In this document: in pieces, positions 8,161 to 15,702 of the stretch
Layout of the letters: every line of letters begins with the position of its first letter
Numbering within the stretch: the first letter of the stretch is position 1
From: Phycisphaerales bacterium
Lineage (GTDB): Bacteria; Planctomycetota; Phycisphaerae; Sedimentisphaerales; Anaerobacaceae
Direction of reading: 5' to 3'
DNA length: 38,740 bases
Assembly (NCBI GenBank): GCA_020343675.1
Contig: CP070806.1
Span: 2,667,063 to 2,705,802 of the forward strand
Translations under genes and position numbers: made by a program
Notes under the pieces: model-generated
Database searches by the model: none
Told to the model about the DNA's origin: nothing
What the model saw: only the letters and a program-made list of their open reading frames with translations

Positions 8161-9015
8161 ATGCGGCGGACAAAGCCGGAACAATTTCCGATTTCCGGTC
8201 GCCGATTCCCGATTGACAAGTTGGACGTTGGAAATCGGAGGACAGCAATCTCTCTTTGCCTTCTTTCATTTCTTCTTGTGGCGGTTCTGTCGGCGGGCTG
8301 TTCCAATGAGTCCTCCGGCGCCGGGGGGAAGGGGCAAGCGGTTTTCTCCCAGGAGGAGCTTTCGACACCCTACGACCATATTGTGCTCCAGCAGAGTCTG
8401 ACGATTGATGCGCTGCCCAAGATTCAAAGGTTCGAGAGTGAGCGCGGGCCGCTGTTGGGCGGGGTCGAGGTGCTCAGCCAGGAGGAGAGTGTCACGGCCT
8501 CATTGGGACAGAGCAAGGAGGGTCGGAAGACATGGTTCAACCTGGTGGCGTTCCACGAATACAAGCTGAACGTTGTACGCAAGTATTTCTTCCTGGTCGA
8601 TGAGGACGCAGCTCGCTTCCCCGCTCAGGTCAGGCGGGGTCTTCGGTTTAATTGCGAAATGGTCTTAGACGAGGATGTCCTCGCTGAGGCGTACCCGTCG
8701 GAAAATGCCAGGCGCATCGCCATACTGCGGCGCGTTCTGGAGAATCTCCGCAAAGACATCGGGGAACTGGGCGCCGCCGGTTCGCCCGACCAGGATAACA
8801 AGATGCTCAGCGTCTGCGGGATGCTGCTCAATCAGACGCTCGAGATGATTCTGCTCAAGCTCGAATCTTCACCGGTGCTGGCGTTGAAGCTCAGCGACGC
8901 CGGCGGAGCCGATTTCGATCACATCAATTTCGGCAAGGGCAAGGTCCTCATGGTTGTTGTCGATGACGTGGTCGGGCTGCGAATCCGTTTTGGCGCCTTC
9001 GCACAAGCCAGGTGA
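8161..9015 (+). CDS. Lipoprotein of unknown function
   Basis: Starts 12 bp after ilvC. It has a hydrophobic stretch ending in the lipobox LSAGC, followed by a Ser/Gly-rich linker and a soluble domain of about 220 residues (FNLVAFHEYKLNVVRKYFF, then helices rich in Leu, Arg and Glu). I recognise no family. The ATG at 8161 gives an unusually long N-region of about 25 residues before the hydrophobic core. That stretch is encoded by a 7-bp-period repeat array at 8183-8238, so the true start may be the in-frame TTG at 8221, which gives a normal signal peptide. Neither start has a strong ribosome-binding site. The gene converges on rnpB. Confidence 0.72.
   Translation: MRRTKPEQFPISGRRFPIDKLDVGNRRTAISLCLLSFLLVAVLSAGCSNESSGAGGKGQAVFSQEELSTPYDHIVLQQSLTIDALPKIQRFESERGPLLGGVEVLSQEESVTASLGQSKEGRKTWFNLVAFHEYKLNVVRKYFFLVDEDAARFPAQVRRGLRFNCEMVLDEDVLAEAYPSENARRIAILRRVLENLRKDIGELGAAGSPDQDNKMLSVCGMLLNQTLEMILLKLESSPVLALKLSDAGGADFDHINFGKGKVLMVVVDDVVGLRIRFGAFAQAR
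8183..8238. repeat. Degenerate 7-bp-period array inside the 5' end of a lipoprotein frame
   Basis: Eight consecutive heptamers can be cut without gaps: AATTTCC GATTTCC, GGTCGCC GATTCCC, GATTGAC AAGTTGG, ACGTTGG AAATCGG. The first half ends in CC and the second half in GG, giving a rough inverted symmetry around 8211-8217. Confidence 0.6.
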
Positions 9016-9050
9016 CGTGATTGCCTGACACCGCCGCGAATCGACAAAAA

Positions 9051-9463
9051 GAGTGGGTCAGTAAGCCGAGTTCTGTCTCCCGCCAAAGATGGCGGGCGGC
9101 GGCCATTTATCTTGACCGGCTGTTGCCAGCCGGCTCTGCCTTTCGGCAAGCGACCTACCCGCCGGCCGGGCGGCGATTAAGCCGCTCATGCCCGGGCCGA
9201 GGCGCCGGCTGCTTGGTCTTGCAGGCGGTGGGGTTTGCCCTGCCGGCGCTGTCACCGGCGCCGCGGTGCGCTCTTACCGCACCATTTCACCATTGCCTGT
9301 TTCCCGACGAATCGGGTTCATCGGCTGTGTATTTTCTGTGGCACTTTCCCGCGGGTCACCCCGGGTGGCCGTTAGCCACCACCGTGCCCTGTCCTGCTCG
9401 GACTTTCCTCCCCCGTTTCTGTCTTCGAGAGAAGACACGGGGGCGGCCGCCCGACCCACTCTC
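9051..9463 (-). ncRNA. rnpB: RNase P RNA, bacterial type A
   Basis: The catalytic RNA that trims tRNA 5' leaders. Reading the minus strand, the ends pair as GAGTGGGTC with GACCCACTC (P1). Universal blocks occur in order: GAGGAAAGTCCGAGC about 50 nt from the 5' end, ACAGAAA, GGTAAGAGCGCACC, GGCAAACCCC, and near the 3' end GATAAATGGCCGCC and ACAGAACTCGGCTTA. Length of about 413 nt and several GC-rich helices fit type A. The T-run directly after the 3' end (9046-9050 on the plus strand, as A) may help termination. Reading frames across it are spurious. Confidence 0.96.
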
Positions 9464-9510
9464 TTCAATTGACAACTGATGATTGGCTGTCTAACCATGG
9501 ACTACAGACT

Positions 9511-9539
9511 ATTATAGCAATAGTTCGCTTTGTTTTCCA
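9511..9539 (-). promoter_or_regulatory. Probable rnpB promoter
   Basis: On the minus strand TGGAAA (9534-9539, 4/6) is followed after 17 bp by a perfect TATAAT (9511-9516). The predicted start near 9504 gives a precursor with roughly 40 nt upstream of P1. Confidence 0.5.
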
Positions 9540-9567
9540 CCCGATGTCTATATTGTAAGAACGAGCA

Positions 9568-11193
9568 CTATTTGGCGCCGTTGTCTCTTGAGATTTCGAT
9601 GTGATTCCTGAAGTGCGTATTGTCGGTCTCGGGGAAGTCCCTTCTGAAATGGACGCCCCGGCTTTCCCTTCGGTTCCGGGCCGATTGGGCCAGAAGCAAG
9701 CTGACGGTCAGCATGTTCTGACATTCCCAGCCTTCGGGGGAGTCGAAGATTTTGTCCATCACGTATCGCTGCCAGAACCTGATGATCTCCTGGGCTTCTG
9801 CAAGCGGCTGGTCCCATCGCGTGATACCAACGTTTCTCCACATGAGGGCGCGGAGTGAATTTCTGACATCATCGGCGTCCAGTCGCGTGCGGTCCGAATG
9901 AGGGATCTTATTCTTGATTAGCGGGTGCTTGAGATGCGTTGCGCTGGTCTTGCTGCTTTGTGCAATGGCCTGGCCCGCAATTTTGCCGAACACCAGCCCT
10001 TCGAGCAGGGAGTTGCTGCCGAGCCGGTTTGCCCCGTGCAGGCCGGTGGACGCTATCTCGCCACAGGCGTATAGATTCTCAATGCTGGTCGCGGCCGAAC
10101 GGTCCGTTTTCACGCCGCCAATCATGTAGTGGGCGCTCGGTCGGACGGGGATGAGATCTTTTGTGATGTCTATATCGAAACTCTCGAGCAGCTCGTTGAT
10201 CCAGGGGAACCGCTTTGCAAAATACGCTCTCTCGAAGTGCCGGACGTCCAGATGGACGTGCGTCGATTCGGTCTTCCTCATCTGGGCCAGAATCGCCCGG
10301 CTGACGATGTCGCGGGGTGCAAGTTCGGCGGCTTCGTGGTAGTCTTTCATAAAACGGCAGCCTCTGTTATCTACCAGGACAGCCCCTTCGCCTCGAAGCG
10401 TCTCTGTAATCAGGGCCCGTGTGGCGCCTGCGATATAAAGTGTAGTCGGATGGAACTGAACGAATTCCAAATCCTGCAGCACTGCTCCGGCCCGGTACGC
10501 CATGGCGATGCCATCGCCGGTGGCGCCTTCCGGGTTTGTGGTTTCGCGATACAGCCGGCCCGCCCCGCCGGTTGCCAGGATCGTCTTGGCCGCCCAGATA
10601 ATCTGGAATCCCCTCTTCTGGTCAAAGCCGATTATTCCCAGGCACTTATCATCGTCGTTGGTGAGCAAGTCGATTGTATAGAAATTATCGAGGATCCTTA
10701 TATCCGGGTCCTGTCTGACTTTTCTTATCAGTGCCTCGGCAATGATGCGTCCGGTCTCGTCGCCGTGCCCGTGCGCGACACGGGGGTGGCTGTGCCCGCC
10801 TTCGAGCGTCGTGGCGATGCGGTTGTCGGCCAGATCGAACTCCGTGCCCCACTGGAGTAGTTGCTCTATCAACTCCGGCCCCTGGCGCACGACGGATTCG
10901 ACGATCTCTTGGTCACTTATCCCGCAGCCGGTGCTGAGTGTGTCCTCGATGTGCGATTCGAACGTGTCGGTCTTGTCGAGCACCGAGGCGATGCCGCCCT
11001 GGGCCTTGAATGTGTTACTGTTCTCGAGCGTCCCCTTGCAGACCATGAGGACGCCGCGGTCCGCGGGCGCCTCGATGGCTGCGCGAAGACCCGCAATGCC
11101 GGCCCCTATCACCAGACAATCGGTAAAGAGCTGGTGTGTGGAAATCGAGTCGATATCCACCAGATAGCGTCTGAATTCGGATTTCTCGGTCAT
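9568..11193 (-). CDS. nadB: L-aspartate oxidase
   Basis: FAD-dependent oxidation of aspartate to iminoaspartate, the first step of de novo NAD synthesis. The 541-aa length matches E. coli NadB. Seen: the dinucleotide-binding VIGAGIAGLRAA near residues 28-39, SNTFKAQGGIA where the flavin and substrate loop lies, HPRVAHGHGDETGR, GGAGRLY, and the C-terminal ACGEIASTGLHGANRLGSNS motif. The succinate dehydrogenase/fumarate reductase flavoprotein is the paralogue to exclude. There is no covalent-FAD His motif and the NadB C-terminal helical domain is present. nadA and nadC are not in the window. The start is somewhat uncertain because AGGAT abuts the ATG. Confidence 0.94.
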   Translation of the reverse strand: MTEKSEFRRYLVDIDSISTHQLFTDCLVIGAGIAGLRAAIEAPADRGVLMVCKGTLENSNTFKAQGGIASVLDKTDTFESHIEDTLSTGCGISDQEIVESVVRQGPELIEQLLQWGTEFDLADNRIATTLEGGHSHPRVAHGHGDETGRIIAEALIRKVRQDPDIRILDNFYTIDLLTNDDDKCLGIIGFDQKRGFQIIWAAKTILATGGAGRLYRETTNPEGATGDGIAMAYRAGAVLQDLEFVQFHPTTLYIAGATRALITETLRGEGAVLVDNRGCRFMKDYHEAAELAPRDIVSRAILAQMRKTESTHVHLDVRHFERAYFAKRFPWINELLESFDIDITKDLIPVRPSAHYMIGGVKTDRSAATSIENLYACGEIASTGLHGANRLGSNSLLEGLVFGKIAGQAIAQSSKTSATHLKHPLIKNKIPHSDRTRLDADDVRNSLRALMWRNVGITRWDQPLAEAQEIIRFWQRYVMDKIFDSPEGWECQNMLTVSLLLAQSARNRRESRGVHFRRDFPETDNTHFRNHIEISRDNGAK

Positions 11194-11227
11194 ATCCTGA
11201 TGCTCAACTGGTTCTTTGGGGCCTGGT

Positions 11228-11821
11228 TTACCTGCGTGTCAGGGCCAGATCGCCCGTGAACAATCTCTTGTCGTCGGCATACTTGAGGATGAATGCGCGG
11301 AGCTCTTTGGTCGTGGCCGTCAGGACGAGTCTGTCGCCGGCAAACGTGTGCTCCACTGCATTCGGCTCTTCCGTGAGAAGATCTTTCATCTCGGACTCTG
11401 ACGTCAGCCACATCTTCAATTGGGGTTCTACGGAGTCTATCTTAAGGAACGTGTGAGCCGGTATAAGGAAAAACGAGTTGTAAGGCCAATCCGTCTTTTC
11501 CGGGTCATTCACGTCCCAGGGCAGTTTACTTGGATAGACGTCCAGAAAGAGCTTCTCTTGCAGCTTCACAAGCCGCGCGATAAATGAGCCTTGCTTGCCT
11601 TCTTCGTCGGTGAAAATTAATTCGTATGCGTTCTTTGGCTCGTTGATGTCCCTGAACTCCCATGTCGTGTCAGGGCTATTGGGGTCATCGACCCAGGTGC
11701 CCAGCAGCTCTTTATCGAAGAGGGTGTCTTCCTCGGTAAAGAGCGGATGCAGCGATATGACGGGCACACAGCCGCCCAACAGGATGCCCACCAAACAACA
11801 AATAAGCTTCTTATGGTTCAT
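11228..11821 (-). CDS. Small lipoprotein of unknown function
   Basis: A 197-aa product with a short signal peptide and lipobox LLGGC (Cys at residue 18). The mature part starts VPVISLHPLF and continues with LLGTWVDDP, a pattern resembling the first strand of lipocalin-like barrels, but I would not assign a family. It lacks internal repeats. GGAG lies eight bases before the ATG. The nadB start is 34 bp downstream on the same strand, so the pair may be co-transcribed. Nothing in the protein suggests a link with NAD synthesis. Confidence 0.82.
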   Translation of the reverse strand: MNHKKLICCLVGILLGGCVPVISLHPLFTEEDTLFDKELLGTWVDDPNSPDTTWEFRDINEPKNAYELIFTDEEGKQGSFIARLVKLQEKLFLDVYPSKLPWDVNDPEKTDWPYNSFFLIPAHTFLKIDSVEPQLKMWLTSESEMKDLLTEEPNAVEHTFAGDRLVLTATTKELRAFILKYADDKRLFTGDLALTRR

Positions 11822-11876
11822 GGTCTATCTCCTTTGGCTTGACTATTTTGCACAAACCTCTTATCTATTGTGGTTA

Positions 11877-11905
11877 ATTCTCTGTGATAGGCTGGCAATT
11901 GTCAA
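11877..11905 (-). promoter_or_regulatory. Candidate promoter for the lipoprotein-nadB pair
   Basis: A perfect TTGACA on the minus strand (11900-11905) is followed after 17 bp by GAGAAT (11877-11882, 4/6). The predicted leader is about 48 nt. Confidence 0.4.
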
Positions 11906-11990
11906 TCGGAAAGAGGGGCAAAGGTTGCTGGATTGGGGAGGCCTACAGGTCGAATGGAAGACGCAAAGGCTTTTATAGAGGACAAATACG

Positions 11991-12728
11991 TTGGACGTAG
12001 ATTTGTTTGGCTGGGTTGTGATTGCCATCTCGGCAGTCGTGGTGGGAGTGAGCAAGACCGGAATGCCCGGGCTCGGGATATTGCCCGTGCCTCTGATGGC
12101 TTTGGCCTTCTCGACGCGAGAATCCACTGGATTGTTGCTTGGTATTCTGATTCTGGCGGATTTGTTTGCCATTACGTACCATAGGCGCAACGCCAAATGG
12201 CGCCACGTGCTCCGGCTGCTGCCGGCGGCTCTGGCGGGGATTGTGGCGGGGTATTTCGGATTGAGGGTCGTCAACGACCAGCAGCTCAAGCCGATTATCG
12301 GCGGTATTGTCCTGGTGATGCTGGGTCTCAATTGCTGGCGCACGAGAGCCAGGGGCGAGGAGCCGCCGGTTCCGGCGCAGTGGTGGTTTGCCGTCGGGCT
12401 GGGATTCATGGCCGGAGTCACGACGATGATGGCCAATGCCGCCGGGCCCGTGATGGTTATTTACCTGCTGGCCATGCGCCTGCCCAAAATTGAGTTTGTG
12501 GGCACCGGGGCGTGGTTCTTCTTCGTCGTGAACTGGCTCAAAGTTCCGTTCAGCGCGAATCTGAACCTGATGACGGCTGCGTCGGTGAAACTCAATTTGA
12601 TGATGTTGCCGTTCATTGCGGTCGGGGCGCTGCTGGGGATATTATTTCTAAGACGGATTCCGCAGAAGGTCTTTACCGTGATCGTGCAGATTCTGGCCGC
12701 CGTTGCAGCCGTCAGACTCCTGTTTTAG
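11991..12728 (+). CDS. TauE/SafE-family permease
   Basis: A 245-aa integral membrane protein with about eight hydrophobic helices in two similar halves. The first half carries GVSKTGMPGLGIL, the second GFMAGVTTMMANAAGPVM, the paired loops typical of the TauE/SafE (sulfite/sulfonate exporter) family. Known members export sulfite, sulfoacetate or other small anions. The substrate here is open. The start is TTG: an in-frame stop (TAG) lies 12 bases upstream and no ATG or GTG occurs early, while AGAGG is spaced nine bases ahead. It opens a co-directional run through pcm, recG and trkHA. Confidence 0.85.
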   Translation: MDVDLFGWVVIAISAVVVGVSKTGMPGLGILPVPLMALAFSTRESTGLLLGILILADLFAITYHRRNAKWRHVLRLLPAALAGIVAGYFGLRVVNDQQLKPIIGGIVLVMLGLNCWRTRARGEEPPVPAQWWFAVGLGFMAGVTTMMANAAGPVMVIYLLAMRLPKIEFVGTGAWFFFVVNWLKVPFSANLNLMTAASVKLNLMMLPFIAVGALLGILFLRRIPQKVFTVIVQILAAVAAVRLLF

Positions 12729-12787
12729 CCCGGGAGCTGCGAAGCGGGCAGTGCGAGATTCGTTTGCAAAGTCGGGGAAAAAGGGTG

Positions 12788-13477
12788 ATGATTTCAGCTA
12801 TGCAGGGACGGGAGAACAGAGACAAGTTTGCCAACGCCAGGGAACGGATGCTCAGGTGGGACCTGAAGGGGCGGGATATTACCGATCCTCGGGTACTGAC
12901 CGTGATGGCCGAGATTCCAAGGGAGCAGTTCATCCCGCGCTCGCACCGGTCGCAGGCCTATAGCGACGGCCCGCTGCCGATTGGCAATGGACAGACCATC
13001 TCGCAGCCGTATATTGTAGCCCTGATGACTCAGGAGCTGCGGGTCAATCGAAGCTGCGATGTGCTTGAAATCGGGACGGGCAGCGGCTACCAGACGGCGG
13101 TCCTCAGCAAGCTGGCGCAGAGAGTCTTCACCATTGAACGATTCAGCGAGCTGGCTGAATCGGCTCAGGCGGTCTTGGATGGATTAGGTCTGACCAACGT
13201 TGAGTTCTGTGTTGGTGACGGCAGTTGCGGCTGGCCGGAGCACCGGCTGCCGCTGGCCGGCTGTTTCGACAGAGTCATCATTACCGCCGCCGTACCGGCG
13301 GTCCCCGAACCAGTGGCCGGTCAGCTTGCCGATGGCGGCTTGATTGTCGCCCCAGTCGGAGCGGGAGGAGTGCAGGAACTTATCGTCTGCCAGAAAAAGG
13401 CTGGCAGGTTTTCCGAAAGAGGAATCTGCGACGTCCGATTCGTCAAGCTGGTCGGCGAATACGGCCTTAGCCAATGA
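12788..13477 (+). CDS. pcm: Protein-L-isoaspartate O-methyltransferase
   Basis: Repairs isoaspartyl residues in damaged proteins by SAM-dependent methylation. Seen in the 229-aa product: PREQFIP near residue 44, then LPIGNGQTISQPYIVALM (63-80), the most diagnostic PCMT segment, and the SAM loop LEIGTGSGYQTA (93-104), followed by an acidic strand end at IER. The open frame extends 92 codons upstream in the window, but this part overlaps the TauE/SafE gene and is not family-like. ATG at 12788 and ATG at 12800 are both possible starts. It lies 59 bp after the permease and 54 bp before recG. Confidence 0.93.
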   Translation: MISAMQGRENRDKFANARERMLRWDLKGRDITDPRVLTVMAEIPREQFIPRSHRSQAYSDGPLPIGNGQTISQPYIVALMTQELRVNRSCDVLEIGTGSGYQTAVLSKLAQRVFTIERFSELAESAQAVLDGLGLTNVEFCVGDGSCGWPEHRLPLAGCFDRVIITAAVPAVPEPVAGQLADGGLIVAPVGAGGVQELIVCQKKAGRFSERGICDVRFVKLVGEYGLSQ

Positions 13478-13531
13478 CAATGAAAAGTGGGAATAAAACA
13501 ATGAGGCAGAAGTGACGCAGCAGAGATAGCG

Positions 13532-15628
13532 ATGACAGAGGTAGGTGAAAAATCACATATTAAGTTTGACTTGTCAACGCCGGTCCAATTCGTGAAAGGT
13601 GTCGGCCCGGCCCGCGCTGAGATCTTTGCGACGCTGGGCGTTGCGACGGTGGGGGATTTGTTGGAGTATTTCCCGCGCGACTGGAATTTCGTGCCGGAAC
13701 CGGCCAAGATACGACAACTCCAACCCAATCAGACAGTGACCATTATCGGCATGGTCGAATCGACGGATTACCAGAGTTATCGCCGGCAGCCGTTTTTTGA
13801 AGCTCTCGTCAGCGACGATACGGGGGTTTGCAGGATTGTGTGGTTTCATGGCGGCTATCTCCGGGGCCAACTGGAACCGGGCCAGCTCATCATGTTATCG
13901 GGCAAGGTGACTCTCTACAAACATCAGCGGCAACTGACTAATCCCAAGTTCGTCCTGCTCGACCAGGACCACGCACAGTCGCCGGACTATTTCAGCGGCG
14001 GCGTTTACCCTGCGTGCAAAGGGCTGACGAGCCGGCAAATCAAGAAGATAATCAGCCGGGTGCGCGATGCCACCGACCAGCTTATCCCGGAGTTCTACGA
14101 CAGGCCCTTCCTCGAGCGGGCGGGGCTTATCGGCAGAAAGGATGCGTTTGCCTGGATTCATATGCCGCCGGATGAGCAGACGCTTGCGCAGGCCAAACGC
14201 CGATTGAAGTATGACGAGCTGTTTCTGATGCAGCTGGGGCTGGCGCTTCGCCGGTACAAGGTCCAACATTTTTCGAGTGCCGCGCCGTGTGAATGCAGCG
14301 ACGAGATCGACAGCCGAATCCGAAGACGTTTTCCGTTCTTACTGACGGAGGACCAGAATGATTGCATTGCTGAAATTGTCGCCGACATGGGCAAACGAGA
14401 GCCGATGAATCGGCTGTTGCAGGGCGACGTCGGTTCGGGCAAGACCGTTGTCGCGCTGTATGCCGCTTTGCTGGCGGTAGCCAATAAGACGCAGGTCGCG
14501 ATCATGGCGCCCACGGAGATCCTGGCCGGCCAGCATTTTCTGAGCATCGAAAGATACCTGAATGACAGCAACGTCACGCGCAGGCTGCTCACGGGCGGCC
14601 TGACTGGCAGACAGAGGAACGAGGCGCTAAAGGCCGTGGGTTCCGGTGCGACCGACATTGTCGTCGGCACCGTGGCTCTGCTGCAGGCCGACGTAGCATT
14701 CAAGGAGCTCGGCCTGGTTATTATAGATGAACAGCACAAGTTCGGGGTCGAACAAAGGGCGGAGCTGCGCAAACAGGTGACGCCGCATTGCCTTGTGATG
14801 ACGGCCACGCCGATCCCCCGGACGCTGGCCATGACCGCTTTCGGCGACCTTGACGTTTCCGTGATCAGGCACTCGCCGCCGGGCAGAGGCGCCGTCGTCA
14901 CGCGATGGGTCAGTCCGCATGACCGACAGAAGGCGTATGCGTTCATCCGCGAACGGCTGAAGGCCAAGAAGCAGGCATATTTCGTCTATCCGCGCATAAC
15001 GGCTGTTGAGCAGGCCGGCGATGTCAAAGCCGCCACCGATGAATGGGAGTGTCTTTCGACGAAAGTCTTGCCCGAATTCACCGTCGAGCTTCTGCACGGG
15101 CAAATGCCCTCTGCAAAAAAGCAACAAATCATGTCGGAGTTTCGAAAGGGAAAAGTTGACGTGCTGGTCTCGACCGTCGTTGTAGAGGTCGGGGTGGATG
15201 TTCCCAATGCAACGGTCATGGTCATCGAGGGCGCGGATCGGTTTGGATTGGCACAGCTCCATCAACTGAGGGGGCGCATCGGCAGGTCGGAAGCGAAGTC
15301 GTACTGCCTGCTGTTCGCCCAGACCGACAATGAAACAGCCAAGAGCCGGCTCGAGATCATGACCCGGAGCAATGACGGCTTCGAGATTGCCGAACATGAC
15401 CTGCGGCTGCGCGGGCCGGGTGAGATGTTGAGCACGCGACAGCATGGCCTGCCCGATCTGAAAATCGCGAGCATTGTGGACGATTTCGAGCTGCTGGTGA
15501 TGGCGAGAAAAAATGCCTTCGAGCTGGTCTCCGAGGACCCCATGTTGAGGCGCGCCGAGCACAAGGACATTCGCACGGCCTTGTTAGCCAAGTTCGGCGA
15601 TGCCATCGGCCTGGCGGATGTTGCCTGA
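13532..15628 (+). CDS. recG: ATP-dependent DNA helicase RecG
   Basis: Branch-migrating helicase that remodels stalled forks and recombination intermediates. The 698-aa length matches the family. An N-terminal wedge/OB domain precedes the helicase core. Walker A GDVGSGKT is at 298-305, the DExH box DEQH at 399-402, then TATPIPRTLAMT (motif III), and LRGRIGRSE (motif VI) in the second RecA domain. The TRG motif region after motif VI is recognisable as DLRLRGPGEMLSTRQHG. Several long antisense frames cover this gene and are shadows. No strong ribosome-binding site is seen. Confidence 0.97.
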   Translation: MTEVGEKSHIKFDLSTPVQFVKGVGPARAEIFATLGVATVGDLLEYFPRDWNFVPEPAKIRQLQPNQTVTIIGMVESTDYQSYRRQPFFEALVSDDTGVCRIVWFHGGYLRGQLEPGQLIMLSGKVTLYKHQRQLTNPKFVLLDQDHAQSPDYFSGGVYPACKGLTSRQIKKIISRVRDATDQLIPEFYDRPFLERAGLIGRKDAFAWIHMPPDEQTLAQAKRRLKYDELFLMQLGLALRRYKVQHFSSAAPCECSDEIDSRIRRRFPFLLTEDQNDCIAEIVADMGKREPMNRLLQGDVGSGKTVVALYAALLAVANKTQVAIMAPTEILAGQHFLSIERYLNDSNVTRRLLTGGLTGRQRNEALKAVGSGATDIVVGTVALLQADVAFKELGLVIIDEQHKFGVEQRAELRKQVTPHCLVMTATPIPRTLAMTAFGDLDVSVIRHSPPGRGAVVTRWVSPHDRQKAYAFIRERLKAKKQAYFVYPRITAVEQAGDVKAATDEWECLSTKVLPEFTVELLHGQMPSAKKQQIMSEFRKGKVDVLVSTVVVEVGVDVPNATVMVIEGADRFGLAQLHQLRGRIGRSEAKSYCLLFAQTDNETAKSRLEIMTRSNDGFEIAEHDLRLRGPGEMLSTRQHGLPDLKIASIVDDFELLVMARKNAFELVSEDPMLRRAEHKDIRTALLAKFGDAIGLADVA

Positions 15629-15639
15629 CGAATCCCCCG

Positions 15640-15695
15640 GATTCGATTTACGATTTACGATCACTGATTTTGGACTTACAATCGTCAACCGAAGA
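15640..15695. repeat. Degenerate 7-bp-period array between recG and trkH
   Basis: Eight gap-free heptamers: GATTCGA TTTACGA, TTTACGA TCACTGA, TTTTGGA CTTACAA, TCGTCAA CCGAAGA. Two adjacent units are identical. The array fills almost all of the 74-bp gap and ends eight bases before the trkH ATG. Confidence 0.65.
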
Positions 15696-15702
15696 CCGAC
15701 TT

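Noticed and set aside
9021..9498. Overlapping frames of 65-152 codons on both strands
   Set aside because: They cover the RNase P RNA, whose conserved blocks and paired ends explain the sequence.
11839..11867. Plus-strand promoter for the TauE/SafE gene (TTGACT with TATCTA)
   Set aside because: The -10 match is only 3/6 and the start would be over 100 bases upstream. Too weak to list.
12512..12787. Upstream extension of pcm
   Set aside because: Overlaps the TauE/SafE gene and has no PCMT similarity. A normal-length protein starts at 12788.
14158..15562. Long antisense open frames (about 270 and 310 codons) over recG
   Set aside because: Products have no domain similarity and the plus strand encodes a complete RecG.
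15670..15702. TTG start for trkH
   Set aside because: The added residues come from the 7-bp array. The ATG at 15703 gives a natural membrane-protein N-terminus.
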